From positions 15,817,501 through 15,881,500 of the forward strand of contig OY821745.1 in NCBI GenBank assembly GCA_963682055.1: DNA of 64,000 bases, written 5' to 3'. Source of the stretch: Primula veris. Lineage: Eukaryota > Streptophyta > Magnoliopsida > Ericales > Primulaceae. Shown here one piece after another: positions 45,601 through 57,600 of the stretch (the first letter of the stretch is position 1; each line of letters opens with the position of its first letter). The notes under the pieces were generated by a model. It made no database searches, was not told the DNA's origin, and saw nothing but the letters and a program-made list of their open reading frames with translations. The position numbers were made by a program, and so were the translations under genes.

Positions 45601-48600
45601 ATAATGATAATGATTACTAAATCAAACAATTGTTTAATCTTGATTTGTGCAGATACCATGGGGGACAGGGAAACTTCTTTCGGTTGCTGGGCATACTAAG
45701 GATCCTTCTGAATTTATCCAAGGCAAGAGTCGTTTGCTATCTCTGTAACTTCCCTTTTCCGTATACGCATGCACACAAACATATGTTTTGTCACGCGTTG
45801 CACAAAATTAAACATTAGGAAATTGCCACTTCAGATAGAAAAAATTGTAATCGGAATGCATGCATTTTCATTTTCATTGCTTTACATCTTGTCTTAATGC
45901 AACATTTATTTTACAGTTGTTTTATATGTCGAGAAGGTCTTTAACCGATAATTGCATCTATTCGTAGTTCACGAGTCTCTTAATCATATTATGCTCGCAT
46001 AGTCCCTTGGCTTTTGTTGGTTTTCTGTTAAATGCTGCTTGAAGGGTTTTGACTTAACAAAACAATGACTGGTCTATTGCTGTCTGTTGACATTTCATGT
46101 AAAGGTTTTGTTGATTTGTGTCGAAATACCATCTATTTTATTTTTACCTAAGCTTAAATGGGGTACAAACAATACTATTTGTTGAGAAGTTCTTTAAAGA
46201 TGACAAGACTTCAACTAAATTTTGCATCTGTTTTAACTGTTTCTTTCTGAATATTTTCATATGCTATTTTTGTTTTTCTGTTAACAAGATGCAAAGGTTA
46301 TGGGCCTAATCAAACAAAGGCTGTTCTGTTGCTATAGGTCTGCATTGCTGAGCCCTATTGTTTATTCAATTAAAGATTTTGCCAACTTTGAGGGCTAACA
46401 TTAGCATTTTAGCGACCAGCATTATGTTTAGTTTTTTCTTCTGTTTTATTTATAATAGGGTTTCAATACTAATTGCTAATTTATTCCGTTGGTTAGCTAA
46501 TAGCTATTTAGTTGGCAACTAGGAGAAACCCAACATTCAATGGTTTACCTTCATATTTTAATGATTATTGCTTTATCCGGGATCCTTTAATTTGACTGTA
46601 CGTGGTAAAGTTGAGATTATCTACTTCTGAATCCGAAAATTATTAAAAAACTCTTTGCATTTACGTCTTCATCACATGAGGGGTTGTGAGATACATGAGT
46701 TTAGAGAGGTATCGTCTTTGATGCCGAGTTACCATTGAGGGCAAGAATGAAACCTGTGTCTTCGACATGAAAATGCAACGTCTTAAGTAATTATCATTTT
46801 TTTCATCCTTGATACAGTTAAGGTTTTTGATCTGCAAACCTCGACTTGGTCAAACTTGAAGACTTACGGGAAACCACCGGTAATTGTCTAATTTCATGCT
46901 TAAATCCCTTCTACTTCTATGGAATGTTTTATGCAATTGGATGGGTTTATTCAGGCCTATGACGGTGCTCTTGCTGCCTCCTATAGAGTAGAATCTCATT
47001 TCCTTGATTTTTGAGCTGGAACTTTATCGCCTAATTTATTTAATTTGTGGATTTCAAATCCATAGGGTTCTGGGTATATGTAAAGGAGATATAGCCTTTG
47101 CATAAAGGGAGATTAAGTCTTTAAATACCAATTACATGATGTAGCGGTTTGAGATGACCTAGACTTCAAAACTATCTTTGACACTAGTCATTTGCAAACC
47201 ATGACATCCTATGCCATGCTCGACGAAAATATGGATTTCAAATCACGCCACTCATGAACTATTACAGAATAAAAACAACTGTTCTCAATCTCTAGAAAAA
47301 TATCAACTTGACTAAAATCCAGCACAAGATGCTCTCATAAATTCATTAATCAGTACTAGCTTCATGTTTCCTGAAAATCCCATGCTAATGTATGGCAGGT
47401 CTCACGTGGAGGCCAATCTGTGACCGTTGTAGGGTCTAGTTTAGTCATATTTGGCGGCCAAGACTCGAAGAGATCACTCCTAAATGATCTGCACATCCTT
47501 GATTTGGAAACTATGACCTGGGATGAAGTTGATGCTGTGTAAGTTGTATTTACATAAGTAAAAGTAACAAATAAATAAAGTGAAAAATGGATGGATCCCC
47601 CTGCATATTAAGAAATAAATGATATTTTTCCATGCATTTTAACAAAAATATTGCTGATTATGACCGTTCAGTCCCCTGCATAATAATATATAATATCTCC
47701 CCATGAAATTCAGTTCTGTCCATAGACGGATCTGATTCCGCCATTGAACAGAGTATAGAAAATATTTTGGATCATAGTTTCATATGACACACATTCTATA
47801 AACTAAATTGAGTGATACTTTTGGTGTTTGTTTCTGACCTCAGTTTAGTATCATTGCTGGTTAATGCAATGCTAGGTATTTTTTCTTAGTTTCTTCATAA
47901 TCGATGAATTGTTAATGAAATGTTAGAAACATCTCTACCTTCCGGAACTGTAGAGGGACTGTTAATGTCTGAATTATTTCAGACTAGCAACATATAGTTA
48001 GAACAAATTAAAAAGGACCAATTTTAAACAGAAACTTTATTATGTCAGAATTGGAAGTAGTTTTTTTTTAAATATTCATTACAGAAATATTACATGTGTT
48101 GCTATTTTTGCAGGGGAGTGCCTCCATCCCCAAGATCGGATCATGCCACTGCAGTTCATGCAGAACGTTATCTTCTTATATTTGGTGGTGGTTCACATGC
48201 TAATTGCTTCAATGATTTGCATGTTCTTGATTTGCAGTCGGTATGATTAATTTTTTGGTTAATTTTTTTTTAGTTCTCCTGCATGAATTGTTGAAATCTT
48301 ATATACATTCGCTATATATTTTGGCGGTGAAGATGGAATGGTCGAGACCGACTCAACAGGGTGAGATACCAAGTCCTCGAGCAGGTCATACAGGTGTGAC
48401 TGTTGGGGAGAATTGGTTTATTGTTGGAGGCGGTGACAATAAAAGTGGTATGTATATTCAGCATTATAACTAGAATAAAACTAGCTTAGCTTGCACACAA
48501 TCCTAAGATTTAACACGTAGCTGACCATTTGAAGAAGGAAAGTTTAAATATTTGACTGAAAGTAATTTCTGTTAAATCCTGTATAACCCGGCCTTTATTG

Positions 48601-51600
48601 GTGGGAACTTTTTGCCATTAATAATGAAGATCCGAGTCTGATTTTTTAGTTTTTTAACCAGTTGCCTTTGCTTGTATTCATTGCATTGCACTGCACCCAA
48701 ATCACCTCAAGAGTTTACAAATATTTATGTATCTGTGCATATGAATAATGCCATCCTAAACTTGTAAAAGCTTTTGATTTTGAGACCTGCCTTCTTTGAT
48801 TGATCTGGTCCTCTTCAGTATTTCTCTTCCTGGTTCAGTAGATGTCTTTTAAAAAGGAATAGAAAAAGGTTCTCTTAGATACTTTGCTTGGAAGAGGTGG
48901 ATGAAATGCTACCTGTAAAAGTGTATATGCATATATTATATGGAGTGCTAATACTTCCGTGATATTGGTAACAGTATAATGCTTAGGTCTCAAGAATATC
49001 TATGCTTATATAAGTCACATACTTGTTTGTTTGTGTAGTTACCATATGCAAGAACCTTGAACTGTTTAGATATATATTAGTTGTTTTTTATTAATGGTCA
49101 GGGGTTCTAAGTATGTAGCATGATTCAGACATGGATACGATATTACACAACATGAGCCCTCGGACACGGAACTTTAGAAAATTGCAGGACACTACGCATA
49201 GACATGGAAAACCATAGAAACTTTAATGTATTATTTTTTTTGACGGATTTATTATTTGTATCGTTCAACACTTCAAGTTATGCAGACCTACCACAAATCC
49301 AGTGATCCTTTTATTGCGATACTTCTCGCGCTGTTACATTTAGTTTCCGATATTGTTTATGAACTACTGAATAGTATTGATTTTTAGCTATTAAGCTAAC
49401 AAATTAAAGTGAGCAAAGTTGGCTGTCAAACATGGTTAGGACCTTAGTATTTTGCACTCACCATCAAAGTCCGATCCCTGGCACCTCCAAAGTTCAGGCA
49501 TAAATATTAGTCCCTTCATTCCAATTTAATTGAAGGTTTCAAAAGGCATTTGGCGGGGTCTAGGCAGGAAGGGTCGCCTGGTGCCTAAGTGGCCGCCTAA
49601 GCCAACTTTTTTTCCGCCTAACCAAATTTTCCTCGCCCGCCTAATGCCCAGGCATCTGGTCCCCGTCTAGACCGCCTTTTGAAACACTTGTCCCTTAAGA
49701 AACTATGCGCAACTTTGACTGGCCAAGAACGTGTATCAAAATTGCCGAAATGAAACTTTTCAAAAGAGAACAGGGGGAGCATTAAAATTAAAAATATAGC
49801 AAATGTAAGTGGCGACTACTAAGTCAACATTTTTATAATATTAGTAGTTTTGTAATCTGAGCGACACTTTAGCATTACTACTAGGTGATCTTGCTAATCT
49901 ATGTGAGGAACACTGTGTCCTAAAACGAGTCCAGCAGTGTGTCCGATCTTGAAAAATCTCTAAGAGAAATAGGATGCACAACACCGCGTGGTGGATGTGC
50001 ACCTGAAAAGTAAGAGAAACTGAGAAATAGTTTATGTGCTTTATATACTATCCTATATATTGTAGGAAGCATATACTATATGGTTATGTTTCCTTTTATA
50101 CATTGGTTTTATTCCTCTTTTACTCTTTTTGCAGGTGTCTCTGAAACCATTGTTCTCAACATGTCTACACTGGCTTGGTCTGTTGTAACTTCTGTTCAAG
50201 GGCGAGTTCCTATTGCCAGCGAGGTAGTATTTACAATTTACATTTGTGTCTTTATACGAAGCTAAAACGTAGCTATTCAGTAATATTCTAACCTTTATGC
50301 AATGGCACAGCTAAGAAGTATGATGCAATGAACCATGATACACAACCTGTTGATTATTTGGTTGAATTTAAATGACAGCGACTCTTCATAATCTAGAAAA
50401 ACTAAATTGTGAATGATCGTTCCAATGTAGGGAGTATTAGATTCCTCTAGTAATTTTCTCTAAAGTTTTCTCTCTTTCTAAAATTCTTTCTGTTTATTTT
50501 ACAATAGTAAACATAATTTGGTGTAAACCCAAAGTTTGATTGTTAAAGCCTATTTTCTCTTTCGTTCATTGCATATCCAATCCTAGACTTAGTCAGGTGT
50601 TGATGTTAAAGGTAATTCTACAATTACTACATACTGTAGTTTATGCTATGTTAAGTTGCCACTTCAATTATTACCATTCATCCTCTCGAGTGTTTTTGAA
50701 ATGAGTGGTCAATGACTCAGTGCTGCATGCCTATGTACTACGGAAACTATGTATGAACCTGAGAAATCATTTTTCGTTAGAGCGGGTGCTGGCCTTCTCT
50801 TTTCAGTTTTTTGGGAAGAGAGGGTGGTCAAGAGACATAAATACAGTTACTGTGAAAGTATTAATTTGTAACATCTAATGTATTTCGAATTCTGAAAGAG
50901 TTGTATTGTATTACAGGGATTGAGTTTGGTCTTCAGCTCTTTAGGCGGTGAAGATTTTCTGTTGTCCTTTGGAGGATATAATGGGCGATATAATAACGAG
51001 GTCGAAGAACGTACACTTGTTCTTTTTTTTTTTTACCTGAAATGTCTCGCTAATTTCCCCCTCTCATCTCTTTTTTAAATGGTGGTACCAGGTTAATGTA
51101 CTCAAACCAAGTCACAAATCAACTTTGCAATCAAAAATGGAGACTCCAGTGCCGGACAGTGTCTCTGCTGTTCATTATACTACAAATGACACCAGAGATT
51201 TGGAATCTGAGGGCCAAGAAGGAAAAATCAGGGAAATAGCCGTGGACAATGCAGATTCAGAACCCATGGTATCGCTTTTGAACTTGCTATGAAGTATGAT
51301 TAAAATATAAAAAAAATTATTCGTAAAGTTGAAAGCAGGAACCAGATTTGAATTTTGAATTTTGTTATGTATATTTTTTGGTATTATAAGATCCGGTGCT
51401 TCTACTTGTTGAAAATTGCAGAAGTCGGGAAAGGGAAACAACAGTGGAAGTACTATAGTATCCCTTAAGGCTGAAAAGGAGGAATTAGAATTGTCACTCG
51501 AGAAGGAGAAAATGCAGTGTGCTCAACTAAAGCAAGAGATGAGTGAAGCAGATGCTAGGAGTTCAGACCTGTATAAGGTATTTGAACACAAATTCCGAGT

Positions 51601-52890
51601 AATATTTCCCCTTGCTATGTACGTGCTTTTTTGGAACAAAATTTAGCAAAGCCTTCTGTTCTGTAGCTTACTTTCGACTTTTTAGCCAACATAATTAGCA
51701 TGAAGCTATAGATACTTGCGAAAAACTAGAAATTTAAATAATGCAACTGTGACTGTCCACATATTCGGCGGCTAAACCTTGTGAAGGTGACTAAAGAGAC
51801 TTTCCAACACATTCTTTAAATTCTAAGAATCTTGATTTTGTGCCAATTTGGTTGAGAAATTAAGAATTGTCATCTTTACTGTTTTCTTCTGAGGAATCTT
51901 TATCTGCTTATTTAAACCTGGCCGAAATGGATCTGTCTTTCGATCTGCTGAAGTTGCAGTGGGGTTGATTCAAAAAATTTCTAATTAATTGAATAGTTTG
52001 TGTCAATTTTATTGTTCTGGACTGTCCAAAGTCAAAAGCCAATTTTTATTTTTGGTCTCCTACGATTTTCTTATTTTATTAATCGTTGTTGACATTGCAG
52101 GAGCTCCAGTCTGTCCGTGGGCAGCTAGCTTCTGAGCAGTCAAGATGTTTCAAACTTGAGGTATAAATAACTATCTGGTTCTGAAGGAGAATGATTTTGT
52201 GTTTAGTTCTGTAGTTAAAATTTATGTTTTACCTCAAGGCTAATAGGAACTTGTTCTCAATATAGATTATATCATTTCTGCAAGTGTAGGCTCTCATCGG
52301 TTCATGCTATCAAATTAAAATTTTAATGCTGTAGAATCTCATCTTTGCTTTTTTGTGTTTTTTATCCATCTCTCTCTGGTATATTTAAAATGTTACTGCT
52401 TCCCCTACAGTGCCATACTCCTTATTTTTACGAAGCCAACTAATCCCTTTTCGATTTGTTCTGATATTAATCTCAAGAAATATCAGTCTGCCATTTTCCT
52501 CGAGTACCGCTCAAAACTGTGCATATTCGGATCACCATTTGAATGCTGTAGAATTAGGATTTGCTTTGTCATTTGTCTCGAAACTATTAAGTCTTTAGAT
52601 TTGTTTGTCACTACCTATGTTTAGGATACTCTGGTGTTCATATTCCATTATTGAGGACAGTTTAAATAACAATAATTTAAAATATTTACGTCTACTCTTC
52701 CATTCACCAGGTTGACGTAGCAGAGCTAAGGCAAAAGCTACAAACAATGGAGAGCTTACAAAAGGAACTTGAACTTTTGCAGCGACAAAAAGCAGCTTCT
52801 GAAGAAGCAGCATTAAACGCCAAACAGAGACAAGGCTCAGGTGGCGTGTGGGGTTGGCTTGCTGGACAACCTCCTCAGCCAGAGCACTGA
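39671..52890 (+). CDS. ACBP4: ACBP4-type acyl-CoA-binding kelch protein, 18 exons
   Basis: Exons: 39671-39823, 42900-42970, 43572-43635, 43725-43796, 44312-44506, 44619-44696, 45447-45551, 45653-45722, 46818-46879, 47399-47538, 48114-48240, 48333-48447, 50135-50223, 50917-51000, 51092-51268, 51422-51577, 52101-52160, 52711-52890. All join in phase to 665 residues, near the length of Arabidopsis ACBP4 (668). Residues 13-105 are the acyl-CoA-binding domain (YPDRFYVAASYAGF, YALFQQATVGPC, GKWTSWNGLGNM, EAMRLFVKILEE). Residues about 185-475 are kelch blades (YIFGGNHNGRYLNDL, VIFGGQDSKRSLLNDL, LIFGGGSHANCFNDL, LLSFGGYNGRYNNEV). Residues about 540-645 are a Glu/Lys/Gln coiled coil, and the end is GGVWGWLAGQPPQPEH. 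Family role: cytosolic binding of long-chain acyl-CoA, lipid trafficking, protein partners through kelch. No signal peptide or membrane segment. Intron 8 begins with GC instead of GT. Confidence 0.93.
39979..41560. repeat. degenerate direct repeats filling ACBP4 intron 1
   Basis: At least six imperfect copies of a block with GTAGATCCATTTCATTTTAG, GGGAAGGAACTGGATGGAG, CTGTGTAGCCCCTCACGTTT and GATAATAATATACGG start near 39979, 40272, 40478, 40995, 41293 and 41470. Unit spacing is 170-520 bp. A companion motif (TTAGCGTATATGCAAAAATA, TTCGTATAGAATTCCAG) follows the last copies. Non-coding as read. Confidence 0.75.
40778..40800 (+). repeat. copy of the exon 1 / intron 1 border inside intron 1
   Basis: 22 of 23 bases match the end of ACBP4 exon 1 plus its donor (39804-39826; TCTACGCCCTCTTCCA then A/G and CAG/GTC). 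The copy therefore carries a complete decoy donor. It lies among the direct repeats of intron 1. Confidence 0.75.
45723..46817 (+). other. GC-AG intron of the ACBP4-type gene
   Basis: Exon 8 must end after CAAG to keep phase with TTAAGGTTTTTGATC at 46818 (residues IQVKVFDLQ). The intron then starts GCAAGAG. The flanking AAG/GCAAG is the known strong consensus for GC donors. No GT nearby gives an open, family-consistent join. Confidence 0.75.
49503..49790. mobile_element. Stowaway-like remnant split by a 150-bp MITE in ACBP4 intron 12
   Basis: The outer piece has TCCCTTCATTCCAATTTAAT on the left and, on the right, CCCTTAAGAAACTATGCGCA, AACTTTGACTGGCC and GAAACTTTTCAAAA, the vocabulary of the other Stowaway copies here. 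The inner piece 49536-49685 starts GTTTCAAAAGGC and, on the other strand, also starts GTTTCAAAAGGC. It is GC-rich, with repeated GCCTA/TAGGC. No duplication of the target is clear. Confidence 0.5.
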
Positions 52891-53225
52891 AATTCGCAAA
52901 AGTTTATATATCAGATTTCGTAAAGGATGGCTAAAATTTGGAGACACTCCGTCCAAATGCTGTTTTATTTTGTCTTCTTCTAAGTTAACTCCCTTTAAAT
53001 TCATTTTTTGTGGTTGAGAAAGATAGAAAGAACTCAATAAAATCCTTAGTTGATTTTGGCTGATGTCATGTGACGTATGTAATTATTGTATAGTTGAGGG
53101 GGATATATTTTGCTCTTTACAATATCTGTTTGAAGTCTGTTGTAACATGGAATTACTGAGGAAATGATAAAATCAACATTATTTTGCTATAAAATTGTGA
53201 TTGGGAATATACGGATTGGTTTTGG
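52891..53225. other. 3' untranslated region and flank of the ACBP4-type gene
   Basis: The stop is at 52888-52890. AATAAA at 53037-53042 is a plausible polyadenylation signal. No other feature is seen before the inverted-repeat element starts at 53226. Confidence 0.5.
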
Positions 53226-53248
53226 CTGCCTTGAATTTTTCAAGGCAG
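53226..53248. other. perfect hairpin at the left end of the inverted-repeat element
   Basis: CTGCCTTGAA, three T, TTCAAGGCAG: a 10-bp stem with a 3-base loop. The corresponding right end (61033-61055) forms the same hairpin with mismatches. Confidence 0.75.
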
Positions 53249-53669
53249 CCTGCCCGAATTGCTAGGGCTGGGTTCGGTTCGGTTTTTGACAAAACCGAAA
53301 CGGAAAGCAAGTAGATTTTTCAGTTCGGTTTTTTTCGGTTTCGGTCTTTTTATTTTTTGGACCGAACCGGACCGGTTTTTTCCGGTTATTTTTGGTTTTT
53401 CGGTCTTTAAATCGGTAGATAAAATGCAATTTCATTCGAGTATCAATAAAAAGTTTAGAAATTTTTCTATATTATCTTAACATATGGAAAAACAATTATA
53501 TGAACCTGATGTACTATTATTTAGGATGTGTCAACCAATAGTATTTTTTAGTTTTAATTTTAAATTAATTTTAGGGTAGATATTTTTGGGTTCATTAACA
53601 TGTGTTAGGTTTTTAATATTTTTTAGTTTTAATTTTGAATTAATTTTAGGTTATATATTTTTTGGTTCG

Positions 53670-53892
53670 TGTTGTGTGACATATTAGCTCGTTATAGATA
53701 TATATAGAGATATGTATAGATATAGAGAGAGTTATGAGAGACAACAATAAGCAAGACTTTATTAATCAGAATGTATGAATGAATGTGAAATACAAGACCC
53801 CTAACCCTCTTTATATAGATAGAGGGGTAGGATTACAATCCCACTTCAGCCCATAAAGTACAAGCCCAAGAGTCCAATAATATTATACAACA
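53670..53892 (-). repeat. 3' LTR of the degenerate copia element
   Basis: 223 bp, TG...CA (TGTTGTGTGACATATTAG on the plus strand; ends ATTATACAACA). It matches 60252-60474 with about 13 differences. The flanking base block GTTCG at 53665-53669 is repeated at 60475-60479 (5-bp target duplication). In element sense the purine tract AAAGGGAGAG precedes it. Confidence 0.9.
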
Positions 53893-54059
53893 CTCTCCCT
53901 TTGGACGTCTTCAATTCTTCGTCTTCATGCAGTCGATCTGAGTCGAGTTTATTCGCAGTGCTAAATACATAAAAACCTTAGGGACGGAAAATCCAGTATG
54001 GGACAAAACCGGTACCTAGGAGAAACTGTGTAGTCGAATGATATAAGCTGAAATATCAT

Positions 54060-54600
54060 GTAAGTAACTAACCACAAAACAGTGTGGCTCATCAAAACCT
54101 TACCAGAGCAAACCCAATGGGAAAATCTCTGATCGAAGGAAAAAGGGTGCAACAATGGTAGTAGTATGGATCAACCACAAAATAGGTACATCATCAAAAC
54201 CTTGCTAGAGTAAACCCAGTGGGAAAAACCTCTAGTCGAAGGACAAAAGAGTACACAGTGGTAAGAAGTATACAACAGGATACTCCCCCTAATTTCGGCA
54301 ATCTTAAGTGAGATATGATGGCAACGTGTCTCGCTAAAAACCTTGCCAAGGAAAATCCAGTGGGAAAAAACCTTGGTCTAAGGACAAAAAGAGTACACGA
54401 GCATGCGACTGGATGCTCCCCCTCACTTGCACACGACATGGTGCGAGAATTTCGACTAAGTAGTAATTATTACAATAAGAATTCACCTGGATGCTCCCCC
54501 TCACTTGCACACGACTGGGTGCAAGAATTTCATATTTGAAGAAAGAGTACGAGCATTCGACTGGATGCTTCATTTACTTGCACACGAATGTATGCAAGAA
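54060..54600. repeat. imperfect repeats before the 3' LTR
   Basis: The block TCATCAAAACCTTGCTAGAG / AAACCCAGTGGGAAAA / GGACAAAAGAGTAC occurs three times (about 54090, 54190, 54330). A second block, GGATGCTCCCCCTCACTTGC ACACGA, occurs at about 54412 and 54490, with a variant near 54564. Such repeats are common between pol and the 3' LTR in plant copia elements. Confidence 0.7.
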
Positions 54601-57600
54601 AATACAACGTGGAATAAACCGAGCATTCGACATGATGCTCTTAAACTTCATATGTGAAGATTTATTTCGGCAAGAAATGCTAAATAGCATAATCTAGTCA
54701 TGTCTCTCTTGATCGATAACAACAAGTTGTCATCAAATAAGACAAGTGTGTTATCTGGATCGTGAGACAGAACATATATAATACAAATATGGCTAATACG
54801 AGCTCGAAGCCATATACACTCTCTAGTCGTCTCATAGAGCACGAGTAGATCAGAGCGATTCGTTTGGAGTCATTCCAAGACCTCCAAGATATTGCCTTAT
54901 TCCTATGGTAAAGACATACCATGTTAGGAATATCCCTTATGCGGGTCTGATAAGTAACCGGCATCGGTATAACCGAAAAAGGGTTGCGTTAATTCGAGTA
55001 CCGAATGGGGTAGGTACACTCGATGACGCAAATGGGATAAACTAGTCCACTTCCAAAATTACCATAAGGTAAGGGAATGTGTCTTTAGTGCCATTTCGAT
55101 GGCAGCGTGTTAGCGCGATGCTGTGTCGAGCTATACCATTCATAGCAGACAAGATGTTCGTCCTAGTACATTAGACCAAGTACAATGATGCGCTTATTGT
55201 ACTTAGATATGAACATCATGGTTCAATATCTCTTTGTCGTCTCATCAGGGACGGACAGGGTCTATATCAATGTCTAGTGATCGAACGATCATGAGAGAAT
55301 CTGACGACTTAGCGTCATAATGACTAAAATGTCATAACACCTTCTGGGTGTAGTCTGAATCATGGACTTAGATTCAATCTTGACGGGACTCGATCATCAG
55401 ACCGAGTCACTACCGTGTCTTCCCAAGATCCTTCATCTCGAAGGCAAATCCAAAAATGGATCGCGTAATAAAACACGCAAGGGCATGATACTTGTTCAAG
55501 TATCCCAAGCTAATCAAGTACTCACTTAGGCGGGTATACCACATCCGCTCGGATTATATTAATCCATATAGTGAACGTCTCATTTAATTGAGATCGTGTT
55601 CTATGGTCAGAACTACTTGATTCAAGCATTATGAAGTCACACAGAGACCTTCATCTATATCTCTTTGCCTAAATCCCCATAGAGATAAAACCGTGACCAC
55701 ATTCATGGCTGCATACTCAGGTTTTCAGAAATTACTAAACTAGTAAAGTATGGGACTATAATAATGTCCATTACGAGGAAATCAACCATCTCGTAATCAA
55801 TTCCAATGTGTGAGAGAAGCCTTGCGCTACTAGGCGAGCATTCTACAATCTCAATATTCTCATCATTTTTCCTTACGAATAACCAAATAAACGAACTCGT
55901 TTAACATTGGTGGTGTTGGAGCTACAGGTCCGAACACATTTTCACTAAGGAGTCTACTTGGATTGCAAGTTTCCATTAGGCCAGTCTATTCTACGTTGAC
56001 TTCAGGCAACGGTACATGGTTCCTTGTCATAATTTGCTCATATTATCAGTCGTCACTGAATATATGAACAAGTAATCAATGACAGTCTCATTTCGCTTCA
56101 ATATTGTCTAAGATATCATGATCGACGGATATTTCAAGATTCTTAAGATGAGGAGGAAATCACACATCTCCTTGCTCCTTTATAATCTCGTGCGACAAAC
56201 GAGTTTCAGTTCACCACCTCTGGGGCTGAACGAATTAAGAACCGGTCAACTTACTCATATCTTAGGAAGGACGACAGACTGACGGCCGACGACAGCGTCC
56301 TTTGCTTGGCGGGTTCGGCCAAAGCAACGTGTTACTACATGAACACGACGTCCGACAGGGACGTCTATCCTTGCAAGCATTTTGCAGCAGGTATAAATGA
56401 TCTCGTGACATCTCATAAATTCATTAAATGCGTTTGGCATTTAGTTAGACTTGAGGGAGTCTATGCACTTACTTATCACTAAGTGTAGTTTTGGGGATCA
56501 AGGTAAGACTGAGTGGATTATGCCACGTTATTTCACGTCGTTCCTTATCAACGGTAACGTGCAAATCTCCCCCTAACGACGGAGAGAACGGTCTTAGCGA
56601 TGTCACTTTCGCATATCATGCGGTAAAGAGATCGCTTGCGAAGGTTACTCTATCAAATGATAGGCAGGAGATTCATAATCGACTTATCTCCCCTTCAGAG
56701 GTCCATATTTTGAACGCTAAAGCGGCTCAATCAAAATATTAATTAATCATTCTAAACACGCGTTAATATGAGACTTCTGGCTCATAACCAGTAACCAGCT
56801 GGTACGCATATGGTGTTTGAGTGTCTATGGGCCTCATAACGGACCAATACAGCAAAATAGCATAATCCCACACAAAAATATAAATTTTGGTGCGCAAGAC
56901 CAAGAAATGAGTGCAATCATTTGCAGTCGCATCATCGAACTTTTCGTGAGTCCATTTGGGTCTGAACATAATCGACAGGATGTTCAATTTCAATTTCCAA
57001 ACTCAAGTAATTCAAATCGAAATTTCGATTCTTACTCTTCAGAATTATCAAGTCGACTAGACTTTTCAGGATAATCCGGATCATGAGCCATCAACTTAAT
57101 GATAGGGCTAAAAGTTTGGAAAGTGCTGTATTTATGTGGACAACATTAAAATGTGACCATATTGTCGATGCATCAACCATAACCATTTATATTTATGGTC
57201 CGTCTTATGGTTGGATAAGTCCACAATAACTCCTTCAATTCTTTAAAAGAATTCTACGAGTTCATTTTGTGATCTTTACACATACTAGTCTTTCAAAGTG
57301 AGCATTAATGGCATGAATTTCGGATTAATCGTGAAATATATTCTTAGAGAGAATCCAAATGCGATGCGATTATAAATCAAGTATCGTCTTTTGATCCGGG
57401 AATATCTCATCCGGTCAATGCCACAATATCAAAATGCTCTTATCAATCGACGACAGGCGAATGATAGTACAGACAATCATGTCTTAGCATCTAAATCATT
57501 TATCATTTCGACGACAGGCGAAATGATAAGGTAACTTTAAATGCTTTAAAGAATGTGGTAGCAACCACTTGAAAGACATTTCAACTCCTCTAAAATACGC

